From assembly GCA_002943765.1 (NCBI GenBank), contig PQWQ01000017.1, positions 124,001 to 188,000 of the forward strand: 64,000 nucleotides of DNA, given 5' to 3'. Position numbers and translations under genes: made by a program. This document shows, piece after piece, positions 12,501 to 24,522 of the stretch; position 1 is the stretch's first letter, and each line of letters begins with the position of its first letter. Below the pieces are notes generated by a model. That model made no database searches and had not been told where the DNA came from. It saw only the letters and a list, made by a program, of their open reading frames with translations. This DNA is from Psoroptes ovis. Taxonomy: Eukaryota; Arthropoda; Arachnida; Sarcoptiformes; Psoroptidae.

Positions 12501-13852
12501 CCACTTTTAGCTATTCTTGGTGATGATAGACCTGTTCAGGGACATGGAAACGAATGCAATTATCATTGAAATTATCAGTTCGAATCATTTATCATTGATT
12601 TACTGACCATCAGCATAATCCGGTGGCATATACCGTAACATTGCCGAACGTGTTGAACCCCAACTTGGATAATCAAGATTATTACACATACCGCTCAATG
12701 TTCGATACTTGCTTGGTTCACATTTGACCGGTTTCATTATGGCTGGACACATGTCACGTATGATGGTGTTTGTTGTATCGATTCGTGGCAACGCATATAC
12801 GATTGCTTCTTTACTCAAATGATATAGTCGTGCCAATATTTCCGATGCTTTCAACAATATTTCACCAATTTTTGCTACGTGTTCAGGTTTTGGATAATCA
12901 GAGGTCAATTGTTGAATTTCCGAAGGCAGATGGTAGATGGATAGTGACATTTTCGCTGTTTGTATTGCTTGATTTATGTCTTCGTAATTGATACAAATGT
13001 GTCCACCGGTCATCACATATGTTGAACGTTTTTTCCGTATATGATTAGCGCTTGTATGACCATTTCTAGTGATGTGATGAGGAATTGATTAATGTAAAAC
13101 AAATGAGATAATTCGAATCGAATGTATTTTTACCTGGTTAGATCAGCTAAATATTTTTCTAAAAATGGATGCATCGTTGATGCTGATGAACGATATTGTA
13201 AGCCATTATCAAGTGTTGATGATGGATAATAATATGATGATGTCACTGAATCATTATCCACTGATGATGATGGATCAGATAATTCATATAAATCATTCAT
13301 ATTATTCAATGAATATGATGATGGCAGAATAATGTCACATTCTGGATGATAATCAGGTGAAAATGGTGATGGTCTTGATGTAATTGTTTGTGATATTGTT
13401 TGTGCATCAGGGAAATAATTTTGAAATGTTGTTGTTGCTGCATCAATTAGCGATGATGAATGGATAAATATAATATTAATAATCGTTATTATCGATAATA
13501 ATATAATTGAATTTGATAATCGACGATTATTTCGATTAATTATTGAACGATATTTCAATCTATTATGATAATTTTGTCGATTATAATAAATTGTTTCGAT
13601 GTTATTAACATTATTATTATTATTATCATCATCATTTGTATCGTTATTATTATTTGAAATCATTTTATTCATATTTTTATAATTTGAATTATAAATATAA
13701 ATAATATTTCTTCGATGATTATTATCGATATTATTTTGATCGGCGGCTATTAATTTAGTTTTCATATTATTATCATTAATATTTTCGGTGGAATTAACGG
13801 AAAATTGATGATAATTAAAATTGTATTGGAGAAATATTGGACAATTAATCAA
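9538..13852 (-). CDS. Animal haem peroxidase (peroxinectin/chorion-peroxidase type), membrane-anchored or secreted
   Basis: Oxidises substrates with H2O2; arthropod relatives act in cuticle or chorion cross-linking, defence or pigment. Seven exons: 13852-13134, 13065-12608, 12531-12358, 11850-11545, 10976-10470, 10403-9794 and 9718-9538 (984 aa). All junctions have GT-AG ends and stay in frame. A hydrophobic segment at residues 115-131 (signal anchor or internal signal peptide) follows an Asn-rich N-terminus. A furin-like RKKRS (250-254) precedes the catalytic domain. Visible active-site parts are WGQMIDHDLTF (distal Gln, Asp, His), WLRHHN (catalytic Arg), RFGHS (proximal His) and the Asn of LAAIN. 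FVRSTAG and NVVSSFLDADCIYGG are family blocks. Odd points: the usual Glu of REHN is His, and the usual RGRDHG is RGREMG. The exact start is unsure because several Met codons lie in the first 65 residues. Family is sure; subfamily is not. Confidence 0.9.
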
Positions 13853-16442
13853 TAATCAATTAATGATCGATGACCTTGTACATCGTTTAATGTTTGACGA
13901 TTCGGTGGTAAAAGAGTTTCGAGACGAAGATATTCGGAAAAATCTTCAAGACTTTGTTGCGTTGAGGTCTTTGATGATGATCCACGATGTGTGTGATCAA
14001 TGCGAGCAATGATTATTGGTCGATGATCGATTGATGATCTGAATTTATCTGAAAATTTTTCGGAAAAGAACGAGAAAAGGTAATTTAATTAATTCATTTG
14101 AATGTACAGATAATTGCGATATTAATGATCATACAAATTGCTACAAGCGAACAATGGTTATACTGAGCAAACACAAATTGACGACAATCAATCAATTCAA
14201 TAATCAACACAATGATATCAATAATAATTTGTCATCGTAATTATCATTGACAGACAGTCAAACAATCCTATTTAATTATGATTATGAATTATGAATCGAA
14301 TCTCGATGATGAGAAATTCTCATCATTCTTCTCGTTGATGTTCGCCGGAACAAGGAACATCCAAGACTTGGAACAATGAGGACTCACGGACATTCACGGA
14401 CTTGCATCACACGTGGAAACAATCGTGGCCATCGTACGATTGCATCAACATATCGGAAGATCAACAAGAAGAACATCTGTCAAAAAATGAGTGCAAAAAG
14501 TTCCTGGAAAATAGTAAAATTTCTTAATAAAATATAAGGAAAATATATCTATAAATATACATCCATTAAGATGTCAAATACAATAATAATAAATTATCAT
14601 CATTATCATCATCAATGATAAGAATGTTACAAAATTCAACAATGATCATTATCATTGACAATATTAAAGGAAATCGAGGACGATACATTTGCCTCTGATC
14701 ATCATCAGCGAATGCTAAATGTATCAGATTACATTGAAACAAATGATAAATAATCGAATTGATGATAAATAATTGAATTGAATTAATTGAATTGAACTGA
14801 ACGATGGAATGCAGCGATTGATGGATCGATCCATGGATCGATCTAAAAACAAATTGTGCATCGAAAACAGCTTACGCAATGATTTCATTGATCTGCTGTG
14901 GCAAAACTAAATAATCTTCAGTCATTAATTCAGTTGCGATTACGATTGCGACTACACCGCATACCGCAAGCGATTATCGTTGCAAATCGTTGAAATGTTC
15001 AACATTTGAATATCGTTACATGCGAATCAAATATCTTTGATACATGTAAATCGATTTGTATCAATAAGGATGTACGTAAATTGATACAATTCAAATCGAT
15101 GAATCAATTACGTAATCATGATCATGATCATCATCATCATTTAATGGATTATTCAATTCAATCGAAATGATCAGATGATTATACCACAATCGCAACGGTG
15201 GTAGCAATTGCCGCTGTTGTTGATCGATTATCAATGGATATTCGATAAATTGATACAAAGTAAATTGAATTCGATCCATAATTTGTAGATGATCATCATG
15301 GTCGATGGTTATGCAATGATACGATGCACCAATCGATCAATCATTTGATGAAACGATTCATGGTCAAATCCAGATGATTTCGAATCAATGAATCGATTCG
15401 AAGTGATTGACGAGGTAATTCGCTGATCATCATTTCTGACCACTTGAAAATAGGACCAATTTGGATCATTTCATAATTTCGAACATGTCTACGAACATGA
15501 ATTATGGAAAATTATGCAGTCATTTCCATGATTCAATGGATTCATGAATGAATTTTCACACATCGTCGTCGTCACGGCTACAAGGACAATGTCAATGAGG
15601 ATTATGGTGATGGTGATTAATTCAATTCAATTTGTTCAATTGTCACGATGTCTGTGAAATTTTTCAAAAAATCTTCAAAATACGAGTAATTCATCATAAT
15701 TGGATACGATTGAAGTGAATCTTCAAAAAAATTCAGGGCGCCAATGATGTCTCAAGGTCCATTCATCCATCTATAGACTCATTTAGCAACATGAACAATG
15801 AATTTCGATTCATTTTATGCAAATCATTTCGATTTTAATCCTTTGATACCTTTAAAAGATGCTTATGGACTAAATAAATAATAATCATGATGATGATCAT
15901 GATTATGAATGTATGATGGACATGATTACTTAATGGTAATCCATGATCGATTATCACCTATTCGTAGCGATTAAATAATTGACAGTTACAAGTGTTTATC
16001 TAGTTGATAATAATGATAATGATATTATTGATGATGATAATCATATTGATGATAATAATGATAATGTTAACGATGATGATCATGATCATAAACTGTCAAA
16101 ATGAACAAATGATTCGATTGATAATGGATCACTTGATAGATAAATGATCAAGCATTTGGCGATCATCAATGATTGATAAGAGCAATGATGATCAATCATC
16201 AATCATCGTAACACTAACACATCATTATCACCAAACAAATCAGATTGATCTTCATCAAATGATCGTATTTAAAGTAAAATGGACGCAATCTATGACTTAA
16301 ATTTGTCCGAAAATCTTCGGCGATCTTTGCCAATGCAAATGCACACATTCAATTCATTGAATCAGATTAAATTTAATTGAAATCAAAATTCATCGAAAAT
16401 TATGTAATTATCAATGTAACTGTGCACCATTATGGTGATCTA
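13853..16442. other. Gene-free AT-rich stretch upstream of the peroxidase
   Basis: No supported coding frame. A modestly GC-richer patch at about 14340-14480 could belong to the leader or promoter of the minus-strand peroxidase, but no splice-supported exon was found. The rest consists of GAT/AAT simple sequence (for example 16010-16090) and unique AT-rich DNA. Confidence 0.4.
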
Positions 16443-16518
16443 TTAGATTGTCCCATAAGTTCTTGCCGTTTTTTCAATTTTTTTTCATTCGAAAAACGAC
16501 AAGAACTTATGGGACTAA
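16443..16518. mobile_element. Mariner-type palindromic MITE, copy 1
   Basis: Fold-back element of about 76 bp. The left end TTAGATTGTCCCATAAGTT and right end (reverse complement) TTAGTCCCATAAGTT form a stem of about 27 bp around a short T-rich loop. The right arm has lost the four bases after TTAG. The TA-flanked, TTAGGTTG-like termini are typical of Tc1/mariner inverted repeats. There is no coding capacity. Confidence 0.8.
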
Positions 16519-16639
16519 CACTTGACATTAGTGACAAGTAGTAATCTTGATTGACAAAGAATTGTCATCAAATTAAATTGTAAATTTGAATTTGATTACA
16601 TAATTATCAATTACATTTTTCAATAATCATTAATTATGT

Positions 16640-16695
16640 ATTTGAAGATAACGAGTCGAGTTCGAGCCTGTTAGAAACCGATTGGTAACCATACA
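16640..16695 (-). repeat. Possible SINE/tRNA-like fragment (B-box-like motif)
   Basis: On the minus strand there is AGGCTCGAACTCG (about 16659-16671), a B-box-like sequence. It resembles AGGCTCGAACCTC at 17374-17386 on the plus strand. No A-box or tail can be defined here, so this is only a weak sign of a decayed tRNA-derived repeat. Confidence 0.2.
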
Positions 16696-17321
16696 CACAA
16701 TTGAAAAAATGAAAACCTTGAACCTTTGTGACAACCACAAAGTTTGACATAATTTTAAAATTTAAATTTCGCGACATTTACATTCAAATTCAATTCAAAT
16801 TAATTAATTGTAATCATAATTATAATTATCAATTTGGTTGCTCGTTTTGATGATCGTCATTGTGATCATTATTATTATTACCATGATTTATTATCATTAA
16901 ATTAACAAAAGATATCACCACAAATTGATCATATTGTCGCAGAGAAGTTGATTTAGAAGGAAAAAATCTAATTTACCATTACGTAATTAGCTCACTGATA
17001 ATCAATGTAATCAAAAAACAAATATTGATAGCGCCTTTAGGATTAATTATAATTTAGATCAATGATCATCGATGATTATTGTTCAATTTAAATTAATTTA
17101 AATTAATCAAAATTTGATTAATTTGATTGAATTAAATAGCTTTTGATTTAAATTAAATTTGAATCAAATCCAACAAATGATTACATAGATATACGTTAAC
17201 CAATCAATCAATCAATCAACGACAATATAATTAATTAGCAATCAAATGATCAAGATTAGAACCTGATTAAGGGCTATACCTGCTATAAAATGAAATGATT
17301 GCTGGCTACCATTTAAGCCCA

Positions 17322-17407
17322 GTAGCCACAATGGCTGAATGACTAGACTTACTCGGATGAAGAAGTGTCAATCAGGCTCGAACCTCGGAAACCCTTTGGT
17401 CACATTG
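17322..17407 (+). repeat. tRNA-like or SINE-like relic
   Basis: A GC-richer patch with an A-box-like TGGCTGAATGAC (17333-17344) and a B-box-like AGGCTCGAACCTC (17374-17386) about 40 nt apart. The ends GTAGCCA and TGGTCAC could form an imperfect acceptor-like stem. The T-arm pairs poorly, so it is not a functional tRNA. A tRNA-derived SINE or tRNA pseudogene fits best. Confidence 0.3.
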
Positions 17408-18315
17408 AATCATTATTCGCAGTCGACATACTAAGCTAATTAATCAGTGTAAAATCTTAATTAAGTCTTAATCAAATCTTAATTAAGATCTTAATGAAAA
17501 ATATAGCGAAATTGACTAATTAAAGCTTCAAATAATTTGCAAAACAATTGAATAAACACGAAGATAATTAACGGAATGTATTTTCTATGATCAACAAATA
17601 TCCAATACAAACACATATGGATCGTTTGTTTTCATTAAAAACATAAATATTTTGAAAAAAAATGTATTGGGAAACACATGTATTCGATTCAAAATTCAAT
17701 TCAATTTCTCAATATTCACATTCTCTTTTTATTTGAATTCTTTCGCATGTTCATTCAATGTGTTCAACATGTTTTCAAATGTTTTTGATGTACGTAATTT
17801 GTTTGTTTGTAACTTGTTGCTCAATATTTTAATTCAGTTTTGACGTTTAGATTCAAATTTTGATGTGATTCATTTGATTGATTCAAAATTTGATTAAATT
17901 GGACTAATTGATTCAAATCTTGATTAAATTGAACAAATTAAATCAATTAAATTGATCCAATTTCATTCTTTCTTTCTAAGATCTTTCTAAGATATTGAAA
18001 TATTGAAATCTGTTGATTTTCAAATATTTTCAAATTCAAATTATTTTCAAAATTTTCAATTTTCAAAATAATTTTCACAAAGGAAAATTGAAAAATGACA
18101 ATTCGACAATTTCGAAAAATTAAAATTGAAATTTGACACAAAAATTTCAATTGAATTTTAATGAATTTTCATTATTTTCTTGCGGACACACATCATTAAC
18201 TGGATTCTGAAATTACATTCAATGATCGAAAAAATGAATTTAAATGAATGGTAAATGCTGAATGGTAAATGAATAGACCAATATAAACAAGTGAATGATC
18301 GAATGAAAAAATATA

Positions 18316-18395
18316 TTAGATTGTCCGTAAAGTTTTTGCCGGTTATATCATAGAAAATAATTGAAAAAAATTGGCAAGAACTTTTCGGACAATCG
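18316..18395. mobile_element. Mariner-type palindromic MITE, copy 2
   Basis: TTAGATTGTCCGTAAAGTT at the left end and CTTTTCGGACAATCGAA at the right end form a fold-back of about 80 bp with an AT-rich centre. It belongs to the CCG-AAAAGTT type and its right terminus has diverged (CGAA in place of CTAA). Confidence 0.8.
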
Positions 18396-18607
18396 AAATG
18401 GTTCAATTAACTCTTTGATTACTTTTTGAAATTTTAAACAATTTTTTCCAAATGAATCGGATTGTCAAATTTTCATATTGTTTCAGACGTCTTAAGTGTC
18501 TAAGACTTTAAGTCTTCAAGATGATCATGATTCAAAATGATTCAGACTGATTCAGACTGATTAATCAAAAAGGCCATAATCCCGAGACGTCATTAACATG
18601 TGAGTAA

Positions 18608-18905
18608 ATCGATTTCCTTTGTCTTCCAATTGATAATGGTCACATCGTAAGCGTTGAATCCACGGATGGACACAGGAACGCAAAACATGCTGCGGCGCAA
18701 GGATGCTTCCACCCTTGTGCTCGTGCCGAATGGTCAATGGCTGAACGAGTGGACAAACGTTTCGGGAAATCTTTTGTCCTGTCGGAAACTATGGAAAATA
18801 GAGCAGTGGTGGGCGGCGGTGGCGGCGGATTTTCTCAGCAGAAACATCGTCCATTTTCGACAATCAAAGCTTTCGCAGTGTCTTCGTTTTCGCTGGCTTA
18901 AATCA
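18608..18905. other. Orphan GC-rich island with competing open frames
   Basis: Against an AT-rich background this segment is strikingly GC-rich (for example GGCGGCGGTGGCGGCGG near 18820). Two plus-strand frames (18608-18901 and about 18654-18947) and one minus-strand frame (18734-19102) stay open together, which high GC alone can cause. The first frame contains an AERVDKRFGKS segment and a Gly run but has no early ATG. A GTGAGT donor-like site sits at 18600-18605 on the plus strand and a GTAAGT site near 18940 on the minus strand. I recognise no family. It could be a decayed exon, a retrocopy or a structured RNA. Confidence 0.3.
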
Positions 18906-21900
18906 CTCTTCGAAAACAATGATTCAAGGATACCACTTACCTTATAATCATTTGTGTGTATATGCAAATATTTGGAAATATTTTGAAAATTTTGTGTCAA
19001 AGCTGTTTTTTGAATTGAAATTAAATGGTGAAATTTATGAAAAAGAAGAAATTTTGAAGAAATGAAGAAATATTTCCCAAAGAAGATGCGTAACAAGCGC
19101 ATTTAGCAAGCTTTCCAAGCCAAAATGGATGCGTATTAAATTAAATTTACAGATTTTATGGAGGCGTAGATTTGGCTTAGTTTTTGGCTTGAATTTGACC
19201 AATTTGAAAAAATGTAAAGCCAACAACACTTTGAATCTTCAGGAGGGATGAATCAAATAAAAAATATAAACCAATCAAATTTTGATTGAAATTAAATCAA
19301 TTTTGATCAATCATTTCGGTCAATTTTTGATAATTTTGACCAATCAATAATCGTAATCGATTGATTGATTATGTAAACACCTGTCAAATAGGGAAATTTT
19401 TCCCGCAATTAAATTTCAAATATTTATGGAATGATTGAATGATTTGGACGAAATTTGAGACTTGTCTGAAAGCGCATCTTTGATTTAATAAAACTTTCAC
19501 CGATTTCGAATGACAAATTTGAAACCTCATCAAACATCGAGACATCGATTCGAATCAATTATCAATGATGATATATCATTGGATTAATCCTAAGAAATCA
19601 TTGGAAAATAATCCATCAATCCATATTGAGTTATTTGTTCGATTAATCAATTTATATCAATTGTTCTTTGATTATTCATTTGAATTTGATTAAATTTGAT
19701 ACGAAATTCGGTCAAATTTAAGAAAAATTAAAGGATTAAAAGGATTCGATCGATCGATCAATCGAAAGATTAAGCGAAAAAATCAAATCAAAATCGATTG
19801 CGTTATTCAATGTTCTCGATAAAAATGAAATCAAAAATATAAAAATAAAATAAATTATCAGATTAAACAAAATAAATGAAAAACAATTATGAAAGAAATC
19901 AGATCAAAATCAAATAAGAAAAATTATTCAAAGTATAAAATGAAATATTTCATAATTTTTTTCAAAAACGAAAATAATTGATACAAATAATGATTTTAAT
20001 AAAATGATATTATAAAATATAAACAGCAAACAAGATCAACAAACACACATATATTCATTCATTCATTCATTCAACATGTATTCAAAACATACAGAAGATG
20101 TATTCATTCATCCATTTTTGATTCATTCAACATATTTTGATTCAACTCATTTATTTTTTCAAAAATAAAACACGTGCAATCCAAAGACAAAATATGAAAA
20201 AATGAAAATATGTTCCAATTTCTTCTTTCGATTCATTTTAATTCAAAATATTTAAACATATCACATAGATTTAAGCCTCATACATGTATTTCAAGCCAAA
20301 TATATAAATACGTATGTATTTCAATTGAATAAATTTCAATCAAATAGTAATAATAAAGATGATGATAATAATAATAAATAGTGACAAGTAAAAGATCTTA
20401 AATCTTACAAACGAAATAAGATTATTAAAAAAGATAATTTCATTATTATTTATTATTATTATCATCATCATCAATACTTGTTATTATCAATGAATGAATG
20501 AATGAATGAATGATTGAATTATTGAATAAATGTTGAATAATCAACAAACACACAATCAGTGAATGGATGACAAATATATACGATTGGTACATTCATATTC
20601 ATATTTTTTGAACAAATTTTGAACAAATATTTTTTTCAATTTCAATTTCAATTGACTTTTTTTTCGATTGTTATTTTGTAAATTTCAATTTTTTTTTGGT
20701 CATCTTTATTATTTGATTACAAATCAGATTAGTTTTTTGAATAAAATCTATTTGCCTATTTGTCATTTGTCATAGACTTTCGTTGTAGTTGTTGACGTTG
20801 ACAATAAGATCATGACAATGAAATCATGACAAAATGTACATGAAAACATGACAAAACATGAGTGAATGGACAAGATTTGAATTGAAAAATATTGATTCAA
20901 ACATGAATTTCAATTATGATCCATTCATTGAATAAATACAATTGATTTGATTCATTTTGTTATGGTTTATTTGTTTGTTTGTTTGAAGCCATAATTCCAA
21001 ATTTTGAATTTGAACTTTTGAAATTTAGAATTTTCATTCAAATATTTGATGAAAAATTGATGAAAATTTGAATGAAGATCAGTACTAATTCAAATTTCAA
21101 ATTATCAAATCTTTGATCTCAAAAAAAAATTTGATGGTGAATTTGTGAGAAATATTATGCATTTGAGATCAAATGAATTGCTGAATATATTGGAAAATTT
21201 TCGAAATCATTTCAAAAATATTCAAATTTTGAATTTCAAATATTTGAATATCTTTGTTTCATCTGGAAATAAATAGATTTCAATCATTTATCATTTGGAA
21301 AATCTTTGATCAATTCATATTTTTTGAATTTGTTTGAATTTCGTTTCAATTTGCTTGAATATATTTTCATGGGACTTGAAAATCTAAAATAAATCAAAAT
21401 TTCTACATTCAAAAACAATAATAATCGATAGACAATCATATTATCAATATGATCGATAAATCATTATTCAACGATTGTCAATAATTATCATAATAATAAT
21501 TTGTAAAAGTTTTGTAAATGTATAACCTCTGATACGAAACCTCTTAAACAAGGGCTATTATATACTTTGAAAGGACTTGAAAAGGCCAAAACCTTCAGAT
21601 GATCTTTTGGAAAAGCTAAGATTGGCTTTCGCAGAGGTCTTTGGATGGCGTCAAGGGGCTCTGGGAAGGCTTCAAAGGGCATCGAATGGCTTCGAAAGTC
21701 TTTGAATTCGTTCGGACAAAACGACTTATACGTATATGTTTGTCCATTACCATCACCATCATCAATGAGGAACAGGGAAAAAAAGGTCTACGAGTTTGCA
21801 AAGCAAAAGTTAATGTGAATAATTTCAAAAAGATCAAAAAAGCATTGATGAATACATTATCTCTATAATAGAGGTTGTTGTTGCTCATGTTTTTAAAGCA

Positions 21901-24440
21901 AGCAAATGGTCAAATATCTTCGAAGAGATTAGAAAAACTGATAACGATTTTTGGCCACAGACGAGAAATGAATTTCATATTTTCGACCATTGGCCAGAAA
22001 TACACGAGTAACATGTGGTGAGAAGTCTTCGAAGAAATCTTATGAAGATCTTCGAAGAAATTAAAAAATCTTCGAAACATCTTAAGACTTTTACTTCATC
22101 ATCTTGTTGTTGACTAAGATACAAGAAATGAAAACACAAAAGATTAACCTACGCATTGAATAGTCGTAGAGTATTTGTTTTTTTCGCTGAAAAATAATTT
22201 AAAAATTCAAAGGCTATAGCCTATTGAAAGTGTTTGAAAACAAAACAACATTCAACAGGTTGTTGTTGTTGTTATCAGCTTTTACAGTAATTATTATTGT
22301 TACAATTATTATTAATTCACATTATTTATTCAAAGAAGAATCCTTTCCTATTAAAAATGAATCAGATGAATTCATTTGAATCGATTAATGGTTTGATTCG
22401 ATTAAATTGGTGGATTTTATCGACAGATTTGCTGATTTCATTAATTCCAAATAAAAAATGAAAATAAAAATAAATGAATAAACCAGATTACCGAGAAACA
22501 CTCTTAAAACTAGCTGAACAGTGTGAAATCTTGCCGAAGATGTCAATGTACTCAATGATAAATCGAAGTTGAATTAAAATCAAACAAACGAAGAAACAAA
22601 CAAACAAATTAATTTGCGAATCAAATTAATCAATTTTTTTTTTTATAATTATAATTATAATTATCATTTCTGCTGTTACAATAACAACAAGTAAAAGCTA
22701 ATTATCAATTATTAATTATATTTGATTTTCGATTTGAAAAATCATATTTTAAATACACGAAATCATACATTTTTTTCCATATGATTTTTTCCATTAATTC
22801 AAAAAATTACATTTTCTTCTTCTTCACTGAAATTCAACACATCTAATCTAATCTAATGTCGATTTCAAACATTAAATATTTCAAACCCGATCCAACAAAA
22901 TTAAAGAAATTAAAGAAAACGAAATTTCGATTAAAGAAAAACAAGCATTTTTTCAAACACAGGAAACAAATATTAGTAATAATAATTGATAACAAAATAT
23001 TGGCTGCAATCAGTTGAAATGCTTTGCAATGTATTTCAAATGTATGTGCTCAAATATATACCTCTGTTCAAATGTGTATGCTTTAATGTGTATATTTATC
23101 TTAAATATTTATTCATAGACACCACACCAACAGCTAAGAAAAAATTATCATCAAAAGTGGAAAATGTTATAGCAAAGATACTAGTTTTTTACTTCATTTT
23201 TAACTTGAAGATAATTAAAGATACTTTTTGGAAAATATATCATATGGTTTGATCGATGGTGTTGGACACTAAGTGGAAATTAATTTACGGAAATTCTAAT
23301 TGAAATTTGAAAATTTGAATAAAAGAAGCCGAAATAGACTTACCGACCAGGTGATTCTGGAATTTTTGAAAGATTTCTGATGGAATGATCTTGTCGATTC
23401 ACAGAAATTTCAGTGATGGCCGAGTTGATCGGTTGAGTTTAAAGATTTTGATACAAAATTGAAATTTTAAAAGATTTGTGGTCGTCGATTTATTAATTTT
23501 TAATGGTTGGTTTATGCTGAAGAGTTTCGGGTCATTTTTTTATGGAAGCATTTGATCTAATTTAATCTAAATTGATCTTATTGAACATTCAATTGATTCA
23601 AACACTTGTCGTTGATTCAATAATCACTTATTGTTGAACTTATTGATGAATTAATTGAAACATATTTTCAAATAAATGAAAATAAAAAATCAATCATTGA
23701 TTCCACCTGTTGATTCACATTGATCAGTGTTCGATTGATTCAATTGATTTTTGCTAAAATATTCACAAATAAATGGATTTTGAAGCTGAATTTACAAGTA
23801 AATATTCACAGATAAAGTTCAAATAAATCAAATTCAAATACAAATAAACAAATACAAACACATTAAAACATCACCATTTGGATCAACAAATGTTGATCAT
23901 CACATATGAAACATTTGATTTGAATTGAAACTAAAAAATTTCGCGAAAACGAAAATGAATCATTTCTTCAGTTCTAAGATATTGGAGAAAAATTGGTTCA
24001 AATTTACGATTTTCTCTTAAAGAAAAGACTTGGGAACTTCTTGAGAACAGTTTTGAAACAGCTGAGTTGAATTGAAACAGTTGCATTTGTCGCCATGTTT
24101 TTCTTTTTGATGAATATATGAATTAATGGAAATATTCAAACAATTTGACTCTTTTTCTTTTGACTTGAACATATTCAATGACTCTATGGACTTTTTTTAA
24201 TGAGTATTTTTTCTTAATAATTTTGACTCTTCAACAACCACCAAATAAGATCCAACAAGTCTTCGAGTGAATATCTTTCATTTTCCATGTTTCAAGACGA
24301 AAAAAAAAAATGTCTGAAATTTTCTGAAATCTTTGATATCTTCGAGCTAAATCCATACGTGAAAAAAAACGTGAGCCATTCGCTGAAAGGTTTGCATGGC
24401 TCAAAAAAAAAAAAAAAAAAATCAAGATTTACTGATGATA

Positions 24441-24522
24441 TTAGGTTGTCCGAAAAGTTATGGCCAATTTTCATGAGCAATTTTTTCATGGTTAAGCGGA
24501 ATGAACTTTTCGGACAACCTAA
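24441..24522. mobile_element. Mariner-type palindromic MITE, copy 3
   Basis: 82 bp, flanked by TA on both sides. Left end TTAGGTTGTCCGAAAAGTT, right end AACTTTTCGGACAACCTAA. The ends are exact inverted repeats for 19 bp, so this is one of the best preserved copies. Confidence 0.88.

Larger units (their letters stand above)
17408..24440. other. Gene-poor AT-rich stretch with two GC-richer islands
   Basis: No splice-supported gene. It holds MITE copy 2 (18316-18395), an orphan GC-rich island at about 18640-18905 (see its own entry) and a second, weaker island at about 21540-21720 with degenerate internal GGCTTC/AAGG-type repeats. AATG microsatellite lies near 20489-20512 and an ATAATT run near 22645-22666. 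Listed reading frames here are short and A/T-biased, and I do not call genes. Confidence 0.4.
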
